Of a stretch of DNA of 16,883 nucleotides, positions 7,390 through 13,722 are shown one piece after another (position 1 is the stretch's first letter; each line of letters opens with the position of its first letter). The position numbers were made by a program, and so were the translations under genes. Source of the DNA: Gallispira sp964526435 (lineage in GTDB: Bacteria; Bacillota; Clostridia; Lachnospirales; CAG-274); NCBI GenBank assembly GCA_964526435.1, contig CAZGIC010000047.1, forward strand, positions 1 through 16,883, in the 5' to 3' direction. The notes beneath the pieces are model-generated. The model saw only the letters and a program-made list of their open reading frames with translations, ran no database searches and had not been told where the DNA came from.

Positions 7390-7758
7390 TTATAATACTT
7401 CAGGTGCAAGAGATAATATCTTCATATACTGCTTTTCTCTGAGCTCTCTTGCAACAGGTCCGAAAATACGAGTTCCTCTTGGGTTCTTGTCTTCTTTTAT
7501 AATAACTGCTGCATTTTCATCAAACTTGATGTATGAACCGTCAGGTCTTGATGCACCCTTTACAGTTCTAACAACTACAGCCTTAACAACTTCACCCTTC
7601 TTAACAACGCCGCCTGGTGTTGCATCCTTTACAGTAGCAACTATAACGTCGCCAATATTAGCATATCTTCTTGTTGATCCGCCTAAAACTCTGATACATA
7701 ATAATTCCTTAGCACCTGAGTTATCAGCAACAACAAGTCTACTTTCCTGCTGAATCAT
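7390..7758 (-). CDS. rplN: 50S ribosomal protein L14 (uL14)
   Basis: L14 lies at the subunit interface next to L19 and bridges B5 and B8; it is also the binding point of the silencing factor RsfS. The 122-residue protein starts MIQQESRLVVADNSGAKELL and ends FMKI/YMKILSLAPEVL-like, matching the family from end to end. It is separated by 27 nt from rpsQ and 18 nt from rplX. Confidence 0.98.
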   Translation of the reverse strand: MIQQESRLVVADNSGAKELLCIRVLGGSTRRYANIGDVIVATVKDATPGGVVKKGEVVKAVVVRTVKGASRPDGSYIKFDENAAVIIKEDKNPRGTRIFGPVARELREKQYMKILSLAPEVL

Positions 7759-7785
7759 TGTCGATTTCCTCCTTATATTCAGGAA

Positions 7786-8040
7786 TTACTTAACCTTTTC
7801 TACTATTTCAACTAATCTCCATCTCTTATCTTTTGATAAAGGTCTTGTTTCCATAACCTTTACTCTATCGCCGATCTGACACTCATTATTTTCATCGTGA
7901 GCCTTTAACTTATAAGTTGTCTTCACAATCTTGTTATATAATGGATGTCTTACATTATTCTCAACAGCAACAACAATTGTCTTATCCATCTTATTGCTGA
8001 TAACCTTACCGATTCTTGTTTTACGAAGATTTCTTTCCAC
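7786..8040 (-). CDS. rpsQ: 30S ribosomal protein S17 (uS17)
   Basis: S17 is an OB-fold primary 16S rRNA binder. The 84-residue sequence has the signature RKTRIGKVISNKMDKTIVVA, RHPLYNKIVK and the closing SKDKRWRLVEI. The start is GTG at 8040 with GGAGG 8 nt upstream; there is no alternative ATG before the conserved region. Spacing is 33 nt from rpmC and 27 nt to rplN. Confidence 0.98.
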   Translation of the reverse strand: MERNLRKTRIGKVISNKMDKTIVVAVENNVRHPLYNKIVKTTYKLKAHDENNECQIGDRVKVMETRPLSKDKRWRLVEIVEKVK

Positions 8041-8073
8041 CAGATTGTCCTCCTTCCGATTATATAACTTTTA

Positions 8074-8280
8074 TTAAAGTGCCTTTTCCTTCTGAGTGAT
8101 TACAGTCTGAATTCTGGCAATGTTCTTACGAACAAGGCTGATTCTTGCTGTATTCTGTAACTGATTAGTAGCATTCTGGAATCTTAAGTTGAATAATTCC
8201 TTCTTAGCTTCAACCAATTCATTGTTTAACTCAGCAACAGACTTATTCTTTAATTCTTCAACATATTTCTTAGTCTTCAT
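8074..8280 (-). CDS. rpmC: 50S ribosomal protein L29 (uL29)
   Basis: L29 is a small two-helix protein near the tunnel exit that with L23 forms the docking site for trigger factor and the signal recognition particle. The 68-residue protein has the diagnostic ELFNLRFQNATNQLQNTARI stretch and a basic helix with RKNIARIQTV. The ATG overlaps the rplP stop (TAATG) with AAGGAG upstream. Confidence 0.98.
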   Translation of the reverse strand: MKTKKYVEELKNKSVAELNNELVEAKKELFNLRFQNATNQLQNTARISLVRKNIARIQTVITQKEKAL

Positions 8281-8711
8281 TAATTGTCACACTCCTTTTC
8301 CAAATCAGCGCGTGATACAATCTTACACTTAACAGGTAACTTGTGAACTGCAAGTCTTAAAGCTTCTCTGGCAGTTTCTTCAGATACCCCTGCTATCTCA
8401 AACATAACTCTGCCCGGCTTAACAACAGATACCCAGTACTCAGTTGAACCTTTACCGGAACCCATTCTTGTACCCATAGGCTTTAATGTAATAGGCTTGT
8501 CAGGGAAAATCTTGATCCAAACCTTACCGCCTCTTTTAATATATCTTGTCATAGCAATTCTGGCTGCCTCTATCTGCTTTGAAGAAATCCAGCCCGGCTC
8601 CATAGCAACTATACCGAATTCACCGTAAGTGATCTTGTTACCTCTTGTAGCCTTACCAGTCATACGGCCTCTGAACTGCTTACGTCTTTTAACTCTCTTA
8701 GGCATTAACAT
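8280..8711 (-). CDS. rplP: 50S ribosomal protein L16 (uL16)
   Basis: L16 helps organise the A-site region and the central protuberance. The 143-residue protein starts MLMPKRVKRRKQFRGRM and contains GRVMFEIAGV and the basic RYIKRGGKVWIKIFPDKPIT block. The first ATG (8711) overlaps the rpsC stop as TAATG; an in-frame second ATG two codons later gives MPKRV. The MLMPKR start is the common family form. Its own stop overlaps rpmC. Confidence 0.98.
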   Translation of the reverse strand: MLMPKRVKRRKQFRGRMTGKATRGNKITYGEFGIVAMEPGWISSKQIEAARIAMTRYIKRGGKVWIKIFPDKPITLKPMGTRMGSGKGSTEYWVSVVKPGRVMFEIAGVSEETAREALRLAVHKLPVKCKIVSRADLEKECDN

Positions 8712-9370
8712 TACTGAACACTTCCTTTCTTACCATTTTTTTCAGGAAGTACCTCACCCTTGTATATCCAAACCTTAACGCCGATCTTACCGTAAGTTGT
8801 GTTTGCCTCAGCAAAACCATAGTCAATATCAGCTCTTAAAGTCTGAAGAGGGATAGTACCGTCGTGATAAGATTCAGTACGAGCCATTTCAGCACCGCCA
8901 AGACGACCGCTGCATGTAGTCTTGATACCCTTAGCACCAAACTTCATTGTAGACTGCATAGCCTTCTTCATAGCTCTTCTGAATGTAACACGGTTTTCAA
9001 GCTGTCTTGCAATATCCTCAGCAACTAACTGAGAATCAAGCTCAGGTCTCTTAATATCTTCAATGTTTACCATTACCTTCTTGTCTGTCATCTTCTGTAA
9101 TTCATTGTTTAATTCCTGAATTGCAGCACCGCTCTTACCGATGATGATACCAGGCTTTGAAGTGAAAATAGTAATCTTAACTCTTTCATTAGTTCTCTCA
9201 ATAGCGATTTTAGAAACGCTGGAGTTAGCTAATTTATTCTTAATATAAGTTCTAAGCTTATTGTCTTCTACTAAGAAGTTAGCATAATCTTTCTTATCAG
9301 CATACCATGTTGAATCCCAGTCCTTAATAATGCCAACTCTTAATCCATGTGGATTTACCTTCTGACCCAT
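8711..9370 (-). CDS. rpsC: 30S ribosomal protein S3 (uS3)
   Basis: S3 lines the mRNA entry channel and takes part in mRNA unwinding. The 219-residue protein begins MGQKVNPHGLRVGI, carries a type II KH domain with GIIIGKSG at 74-81 and the C-terminal domain with GRLGGAEMARTE and the TTYGKIGVKVWIYKGE motif. It is separated from rplV by 11 nt and overlaps rplP by 1 nt. Length is typical for Firmicutes. Confidence 0.98.
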   Translation of the reverse strand: MGQKVNPHGLRVGIIKDWDSTWYADKKDYANFLVEDNKLRTYIKNKLANSSVSKIAIERTNERVKITIFTSKPGIIIGKSGAAIQELNNELQKMTDKKVMVNIEDIKRPELDSQLVAEDIARQLENRVTFRRAMKKAMQSTMKFGAKGIKTTCSGRLGGAEMARTESYHDGTIPLQTLRADIDYGFAEANTTYGKIGVKVWIYKGEVLPEKNGKKGSVQ

Positions 9371-9381
9371 GGTTGACCTCC

Positions 9382-9774
9382 TTATTTCTTCTGATCTAAG
9401 TATATTGAAATGTGAGCAGTCTTCTTATTAATTCTGTAAGCTCTGCCCTGTGCTCTAGGACGAATTCTCTTAAGAGTTGGTCCCTGATTAGCAAATACAT
9501 CAGCAACATACAAATCATTAACATCTAATTCCAGGTTATTCTCTGCATTGGCAACAGCAGATTTTAAAACTTTCTCTATAATTTCAGCAGCATATCTTGG
9601 TGAATAAGCAAGTATAGCCATAGCTTCACCAATACTCTTACCCTTAATCTGTTCTAAAACAATTCTGGCCTTTGTGTCAGAAACTCTTACAAATCTGGCA
9701 TGAGCCTGAGCTCTTCTGTCCTTATTCTGTTCGTTTCTGTCTCTTTTTATCTGGCTTCTGTGTCCCTTAGACAT
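9382..9774 (-). CDS. rplV: 50S ribosomal protein L22 (uL22) with N-terminal extension
   Basis: L22 lines the exit tunnel with a long beta hairpin, seen here around residues 100-117 (TLKRIRPRAQGRAYRINK), where macrolide-resistance changes are known in other species. The protein has 130 residues against about 110 in most bacteria; the additional part is a basic, hydrophilic N-terminus of about 20 residues (SKGHRSQIKRDRNEQNKDRR). The extended start is supported by GGAGG upstream of the ATG at 9774. Similar extensions occur in some Clostridia. Confidence 0.97.
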   Translation of the reverse strand: MSKGHRSQIKRDRNEQNKDRRAQAHARFVRVSDTKARIVLEQIKGKSIGEAMAILAYSPRYAAEIIEKVLKSAVANAENNLELDVNDLYVADVFANQGPTLKRIRPRAQGRAYRINKKTAHISIYLDQKK

Positions 9775-9798
9775 TAAGGCTTCCTCCTTTACGAAAAA

Positions 9799-10083
9799 TT
9801 ATCTAACCTTTGACTTCTTTTCAGCGTCCTTACCGTGACCTCTGTAAGTTCTTGTCAAAGCAAATTCACCTAACTTATGACCTACCATATCCTCTGTAAT
9901 ATATACAGGAACATGCTTTCTGCCGTCATGAACTGCAATAGTATGACCTATCATTTCAGGAAAGATAGTAGAACGGCGTGACCAGGTCTTTATAACATTC
10001 TTTGTATTAGCTTCATTCTCAGCAATAACCTTCTTCATAAGATGGTCATCACAGAATGGTCCCTTTTTAAGTGATCTACTCAT
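9799..10083 (-). CDS. rpsS: 30S ribosomal protein S19 (uS19)
   Basis: S19 is in the 30S head and contacts S13 and the A-site finger bridge. The 94-residue protein starts MSRSLKKGPFCDDHLMKK and contains the WSRRSTIFPEMIGHTIAVHD and VGHKLGEFALTRTYRGH motifs. It matches the family in length. The gap is 15 nt from rplB and 24 nt to rplV. Confidence 0.98.
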   Translation of the reverse strand: MSRSLKKGPFCDDHLMKKVIAENEANTKNVIKTWSRRSTIFPEMIGHTIAVHDGRKHVPVYITEDMVGHKLGEFALTRTYRGHGKDAEKKSKVR

Positions 10084-10098
10084 TATCAGGTCCTCCTA

Positions 10099-10929
10099 TT
10101 ATTTATTTCTACTACGAACTATATACTTGTTTGAAGCCTTATGCTTCTTTCTAGTCTTAAGACCAAGAGCAGGCTTACCCCATGGAGTACTTGGTGCAGG
10201 ACGACCAACAGGTGCTCTACCTTCACCACCACCGTGTGGATGGTCGTTAGGGTTCATAACAGAACCTCTTACAGTAGGTCTGATACCCATATGTCTCTTC
10301 TTACCTGCTTTACCAATGTTTATAAGTTCATGATCTGAGTTACCAACCTGACCGATTGTAGCTCTGCAGTTAATAGGTAATAATCTCATTTCGCCGGATG
10401 GAAGTCTAACTGTTGCATACTTACCTTCCTTAGCCATTAACTGAGCAACATTACCTGCTGAACGAACAAGCTGTCCGCCTGCACCGGGATACATCTCAAT
10501 GTTGTGGATCTCAGCACCAACAGGAATATCCTTCATAGCTAATGCATTACCAACTCTGACTTCAGCGTTTTCACCGCTCATTACAGTGTCGCCAACCTTT
10601 AAACCGTTAGGTGCAAGTATATATCTCTTTTCACCGTCAGCATAGTTTAATAAAGCAATATTAGCTGTTCTGTTTGGATCATATTCAATAGCAACAACCT
10701 TTGCAGGGATGCCGTCTTTATTTCTTTTAAAATCAATAATTCTGTATTTCTTCTTAGAACCGCCGCCAATGTGACGAACAGTTATTTTACCCTGATTATT
10801 TCTGCCTGCAGTCTTCTTAATGTGTACTACAAGGCTTTTTTCGGGAGTTGATTTTGTAATTTCAGAGAAGTCAGAAACTGTCATCTGTCTTCTTGAAGGT
10901 GTATAAGGCTTAAATCTCTTAATACCCAT
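10099..10929 (-). CDS. rplB: 50S ribosomal protein L2 (uL2)
   Basis: L2 is one of the most conserved ribosomal proteins and is needed for subunit association and peptidyl transfer. The 276-residue protein has the OB-fold and SH3-like RNA-binding domains and the C-terminal NPNDHPHGGGEGRAPVG segment with the conserved histidine (His230, equivalent to E. coli His229). It starts with ATG after AAAGGAG. It is preceded by a 185-nt spacer from rplW, far longer than its other intervals. Confidence 0.98.
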   Translation of the reverse strand: MGIKRFKPYTPSRRQMTVSDFSEITKSTPEKSLVVHIKKTAGRNNQGKITVRHIGGGSKKKYRIIDFKRNKDGIPAKVVAIEYDPNRTANIALLNYADGEKRYILAPNGLKVGDTVMSGENAEVRVGNALAMKDIPVGAEIHNIEMYPGAGGQLVRSAGNVAQLMAKEGKYATVRLPSGEMRLLPINCRATIGQVGNSDHELINIGKAGKKRHMGIRPTVRGSVMNPNDHPHGGGEGRAPVGRPAPSTPWGKPALGLKTRKKHKASNKYIVRSRNK

Positions 10930-11114
10930 TTTTTACACTCCTTTTCCAAATATTCGCAAACACTTTTGTGTCTATACTTTATTTTTTATATCCGAACAAT
11001 TTCTTTGCAGCAACTGATTTTATTTACAGTCATTTCAGTTTGCAAGAAACAAAACTTTAAATTAAAATCTCTTTTATCTAATGAATTTTAATTTTTGAAT
11101 TTATTTCTTTATAA
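10930..11114 (-). other. Long AT-rich spacer with inverted repeats between rplW and rplB
   Basis: The 185-nt gap holds a perfect 10-bp AT-only inverted repeat (AAATTAAAAT arms at 11059-11068 and 11085-11094, 16-nt loop) and a second hairpin at 11005-11045 with a 5-bp TTGCA/TGCAA stem, a 2-nt bulge and a 6-bp AACTGA/TCAGTT stem. A small ACAC/GTGT hairpin lies nearer rplB. No coding frame or clear promoter is seen. A role in mRNA processing or translational control of rplB is possible. Confidence 0.5.
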
Positions 11115-11414
11115 TTACATACCTGCAAAGATTTCAATTTCCTTACTTTCTTCAGTAAGCTGAACGATGGCTTTCTTTCTTGCATTTGTCTTACCAAATG
11201 TATAGCCTCTTCTCTTAGTCTTGCCAACGCAGTTCATAGTATTAACTGAAGCAACCTTAGTTCCTTCAAACATCTTTTCAACTGCCTGCTTGATCTGTAT
11301 CTTAGTAGCCTCTGGGTGAACATAGAAAGCGTACTTCTTTGAAGCCATATCATTCATAGTTTTTTCTGTAACAACAGGCTTTAATATAACGTCATAATAT
11401 TTAATATCTGCCAT
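11115..11414 (-). CDS. rplW: 50S ribosomal protein L23 (uL23)
   Basis: L23 sits at the tunnel exit and is the main docking site of trigger factor. The 99-residue sequence has YDVILKPVVTEKTM near the start, then KYAFYVHPEATKIQIKQAVE and the RGYTFGKTNARKKAIVQL strand, all diagnostic. Its ATG overlaps the rplD stop as TAATG. An unusually long spacer follows before rplB. Confidence 0.98.
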   Translation of the reverse strand: MADIKYYDVILKPVVTEKTMNDMASKKYAFYVHPEATKIQIKQAVEKMFEGTKVASVNTMNCVGKTKRRGYTFGKTNARKKAIVQLTEESKEIEIFAGM

Positions 11415-12031
11415 TATGCGTACACCTCCTCGATCTTTGCTACAACATCTTTTGTTAATACAAGTGTGTCATACTTTAAAATATCGTATACATTTATAGT
11501 GTTAACTGAAGCAGTCTTAACTGTAGGGATATTTCTTGCAGCGATTACTGCATTGCTGTTATTATCCTCAACTACTACTAAAGACTTAGCTGCATTTAAG
11601 TTATTTAAAACAGAAACCATTTCCTTAGTCTTAGGATTTACTGTTAATTCGTCAACAACAACAAGCTTTCCGTCATTAACCTTAGTAGTTAATGCAGACT
11701 TAAGAGCTAATCTCTTAACCTTCTTGTTTAATTTGAATGAATAATCTCTTGGCTTTGGTGCAAATACAACGCCACCGCCAGTCCACTGTGGTGAACGGAT
11801 AGAACCCTGTCTAGCTCTTCCTGTACCCTTCTGTCTCCAAGGCTTTCTTCCGCCGCCGCGAACTTCAGCACGAGTTAAAGCACTCTGAGTACCCTGTCTC
11901 TGGTTAGCAAGATACTGAACAACTGCCTGATGCATAACGTGAGTGTTTACCTCTACTGCAAAAATACTGTCATTTAAATCTATTGTACCAACTTCGCTTC
12001 CGCTCATGTTGAACATTTTTACATTTGCCAT
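11414..12031 (-). CDS. rplD: 50S ribosomal protein L4 (uL4)
   Basis: L4 reaches into the exit tunnel with an extended loop, here about residues 55-95, including RGGGRKPWRQKGTGRARQGS. In E. coli L4 is also the repressor of the S10 operon; whether it acts so here is unknown, but the leader and the spacer before rplC are candidate targets. The 205-residue length is typical. It lies 28 nt after rplC with AAGGAGG before the ATG, and overlaps rplW by 1 nt. Confidence 0.98.
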   Translation of the reverse strand: MANVKMFNMSGSEVGTIDLNDSIFAVEVNTHVMHQAVVQYLANQRQGTQSALTRAEVRGGGRKPWRQKGTGRARQGSIRSPQWTGGGVVFAPKPRDYSFKLNKKVKRLALKSALTTKVNDGKLVVVDELTVNPKTKEMVSVLNNLNAAKSLVVVEDNNSNAVIAARNIPTVKTASVNTINVYDILKYDTLVLTKDVVAKIEEVYA

Positions 12032-12059
12032 TAGGTCTTCCTCCTTCCGTAAAGATTAA

Positions 12060-12689
12060 TTAAGCCTTTACGCTATCCTTAATTACAAGTATTGAACCCT
12101 TGCTTCCTGGTACTGCACCCTTAACAAGCAATAAGTTCTTTTCAGCATCGGCCTTAACGATTTCAAGATTCTGAATAGTAACCTTAACATTACCCATGTG
12201 ACCTGCCATCTTCTTACCCTTCTTAACCTTACCGGGTGTAGTAGCAGAACTCATAGAACCAACTGCTCTGTGGAACTTTGAACCGTGAGCCATAGGTCCT
12301 CTGTGCTGACCGTGTCTCTTAATAGGACCCTGATATCCCTTACCCTTAGAGATACCTGTAGCGTCAACCTTGTCACCGGCTGCAAAAACATCAGCCTTGA
12401 TTTCGTTTCCTGTTTCATAGCCTTCAACTGAATCAAATCTGAATTCCTTAAGAACTTTCTTAGGCTCAACATTAGCCTTTGCGAAATGACCCTTAACAGG
12501 CTTTGTAACTCTCTTTTCCTTTACTTCGCCGAAACCAACCTGTACAGCATTGTAACCGTCGTTTTCAACTGTTTTAACCTGTGTAACAACACATGGACCT
12601 GCCTCAAGAACAGTTACAGGAACAAGTAAACCGTTCTCATTGAAGATCTGTGTCATACCAATCTTCTTAGCAATAATTGCCTTTTTCAT
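12060..12689 (-). CDS. rplC: 50S ribosomal protein L3 (uL3)
   Basis: L3 is an early assembly protein that reaches the peptidyl transferase centre. The product begins MKKAIIAKKIGMTQIF, giving 209 residues. An in-frame ATG five codons further upstream (12704) is rejected because it overlaps the GGAGG site that lies 8 nt before the ATG at 12689. The central tip SRGPMAHGS-like segment (HRGPMAHGSKFHRA) and GKKMAGHMGNV are conserved; His164 takes the place of the glutamine that is methylated in E. coli. It follows rpsJ after a structured 185-nt spacer. Confidence 0.97.
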   Translation of the reverse strand: MKKAIIAKKIGMTQIFNENGLLVPVTVLEAGPCVVTQVKTVENDGYNAVQVGFGEVKEKRVTKPVKGHFAKANVEPKKVLKEFRFDSVEGYETGNEIKADVFAAGDKVDATGISKGKGYQGPIKRHGQHRGPMAHGSKFHRAVGSMSSATTPGKVKKGKKMAGHMGNVKVTIQNLEIVKADAEKNLLLVKGAVPGSKGSILVIKDSVKA

Positions 12690-12874
12690 GATTTTTACCT
12701 CCATAATAAACTCTACAGCGGATTATTCTTTTAAAGAACAATCATTCTAGGTCTACATAAGGCTTTTTTCTTATATAAACCAAATTTCTTTGAACTTTTT
12801 TTGTGAGCTTTTATCATCGTCATACGCTCATATTTCGGAAAATCGTGAGCAAGCTCCCATTTTCCTTCAACAAA
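12690..12874 (-). promoter_or_regulatory. Structured spacer between rpsJ and rplC
   Basis: The 185-nt interval contains, in transcription order, a hairpin at 12865-12837 (7-bp GGAAAAT/ATTTTCC stem with an inner GAG/CTC pair over a CTTG loop), a 5-bp TGAGC/GCTCA pair at 12830-12804, a 12-bp hairpin at 12781-12750 (GGUUUAUAUAAG arm, two G-U pairs, 8-nt loop) and a 10-bp hairpin at 12743-12721 (GAUUGUUCUU arm, one G-U pair, 3-nt loop). No T run follows any of them. The density of helices in an otherwise tight operon suggests a cis-acting RNA, inferred from the sequence alone. Confidence 0.55.
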
Positions 12875-13186
12875 TTACATAACTTTTAATGTAATATCTA
12901 CGCCAGCAGGTAAATCAAGTCTTGATAAAGCATCAGCAGTCTTGTTTGTTGGCTGTAATATATCGATAAGTCTTTTGTGCGTTCTTAACTCAAACTGTTC
13001 TCTTGAATCCTTATACTTGTGAACAGCTCTAAGAATTGTCACAACTTCCTTCTTTGTAGGAAGAGGTATAGGACCACTTATTTTTGCACCTGTTTTCTTA
13101 GCTGTTTCAATAATCTGAGCAGCTGACTGATCGATTAAATTATGATCGAATGACTTAAGACTGATTCTAATCTTCTGATTAGCCAT
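12875..13186 (-). CDS. rpsJ: 30S ribosomal protein S10 (uS10/NusE)
   Basis: S10 is a 30S head protein and also the NusE partner of NusB in antitermination. The 103-residue sequence starts ANQKIRISLKSFDH and contains GPIPLPTKKEVVTILRA and KRLIDILQPTNKTADALSRL, which are diagnostic. It is the first gene of the cluster. GGAGG lies 11 nt before the ATG, and the spacing is filled by a run of seven Ts. The str genes (rpsL, rpsG, fusA, tuf) that often precede it are not present upstream. Confidence 0.98.
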   Translation of the reverse strand: MANQKIRISLKSFDHNLIDQSAAQIIETAKKTGAKISGPIPLPTKKEVVTILRAVHKYKDSREQFELRTHKRLIDILQPTNKTADALSRLDLPAGVDITLKVM

Positions 13187-13436
13187 AAAAAAAGTCGCCT
13201 CCTTTTCGTACTTTTAAACTTCTAGCACGACAAGTGGTGACTGCACACTTATCCGCAGTAAGGGTCTGCAACTCAGGGCATAATCTGCCCCTCCCTATCA
13301 TCTGCTTCAATATTAGCACAGTGACCTTGTCGCCCGGTTTCTTGAACTGGACATTGCTCCATGAAAAAACCTCTGTAACCTATGTGTTTATCAGCTACAG
13401 AGCAACCTTTCACTTCATCGCTCCTAATGTCACAAC
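13187..13436 (-). promoter_or_regulatory. Structured 5' leader of the S10 operon
   Basis: Between the promoter and rpsJ there are about 250 nt of GC-richer sequence with several helices. Helix A pairs 13371-13377 with 13396-13402 (CUCUGUA/UACAGAG). Helix B pairs 13354-13359 with 13400-13405 (UUGCUC/GAGCAA) and can be extended by 13350-13353 with 13428-13431; it shares three bases with helix A, so the two compete. A hairpin at 13276-13290 has GGGCA/UGCCC arms. A 7-bp long-range pair joins 13326-13332 with 13228-13234 (CGACAAG/CUUGUCG). The leader could mediate autoregulation by a ribosomal protein; the ligand is unknown. Confidence 0.6.
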
Positions 13437-13442
13437 AATGGT

Positions 13443-13471
13443 ATTTTAACACATTTCAAATTAAATTGCAA
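13443..13471 (-). promoter_or_regulatory. Sigma-A type promoter of the S10 operon
   Basis: Reading the minus strand, the -35 box is TTGCAA (13471-13466) and the -10 box TAAAAT (13448-13443) with a 17-nt spacer. Transcription would start near 13436. This is the only good promoter match upstream of rpsJ. Confidence 0.8.
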
Positions 13472-13473
13472 GC

Positions 13474-13502
13474 TTTTTTTTCGTTTTTTTAACATTTTTT
13501 TT
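13474..13502 (-). promoter_or_regulatory. Phased A-tracts (UP-like element) upstream of the S10 promoter
   Basis: Three A-tracts on the minus strand lie at 13474-13481 (8), 13484-13490 (7) and 13495-13502 (8), starting 10 and 11 nt apart, and end 2 nt before the -35 box. This helical phasing in the -38 to -66 zone is what is known for UP elements and curved DNA that strengthen ribosomal promoters. The activating role is inferred. Confidence 0.6.
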
Positions 13503-13556
13503 GCCAAATTTAGCAAACACCTTACCATAACCAATACCCACTTCCGCAGGTAACTA

Positions 13557-13600
13557 TGCCTCCCTTCTAAGGGCTGGGAACCGCTTTAGCGGTGGAGGGT
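13557..13600. repeat. Palindromic repeat related to the 101-275 cluster
   Basis: The element has the same layout as the one at 101-150: a CTCCCTT...AAGGG palindrome, then a small hairpin (ACCGC TTTA GCGGT), then GGAGGGTTTT. The inner hairpin differs in sequence from the GTCAGCC one. It lies between the S10 promoter and the low-complexity tract, with no coding frame. Confidence 0.6.
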
Positions 13601-13601
13601 T

Positions 13602-13722
13602 TTCACTCCTCCCTCCTCCCTCCACACTCCACACTCTTTCCCCACTCTTTCCCCACTCCTCCCTCCTCACTCCTCACTCCTCACTCTTTCCCCCTCCTCA
13701 CTCTTTTCCCCCCTCCTCACTC
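13602..13722. repeat. Homopyrimidine/homopurine low-complexity tract
   Basis: About 120 bases are built from CTCC, CACTC and CTTTCCCC units, nearly free of purines other than A in CAC on the plus strand. The minus strand is correspondingly rich in GGAGG and GGGGG runs. It abuts the assembly gap and probably caused it. Copy number of the units in the real genome may differ. Confidence 0.85.

Noticed and set aside
7202..7753. 183-codon plus-strand frame
   Set aside because: It is the antisense of rplX and rplN, whose protein matches are unambiguous.
12690..12704. Upstream ATG for rplC giving a five-residue extension
   Set aside because: That ATG is part of the GGAGG ribosome binding region serving the ATG at 12689, where the conserved L3 N-terminus begins.
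13234..13449. 71-codon plus-strand frame opposite the S10 leader
   Set aside because: It lies antisense to the structured leader and promoter, has no ribosome binding site and no recognisable domain.
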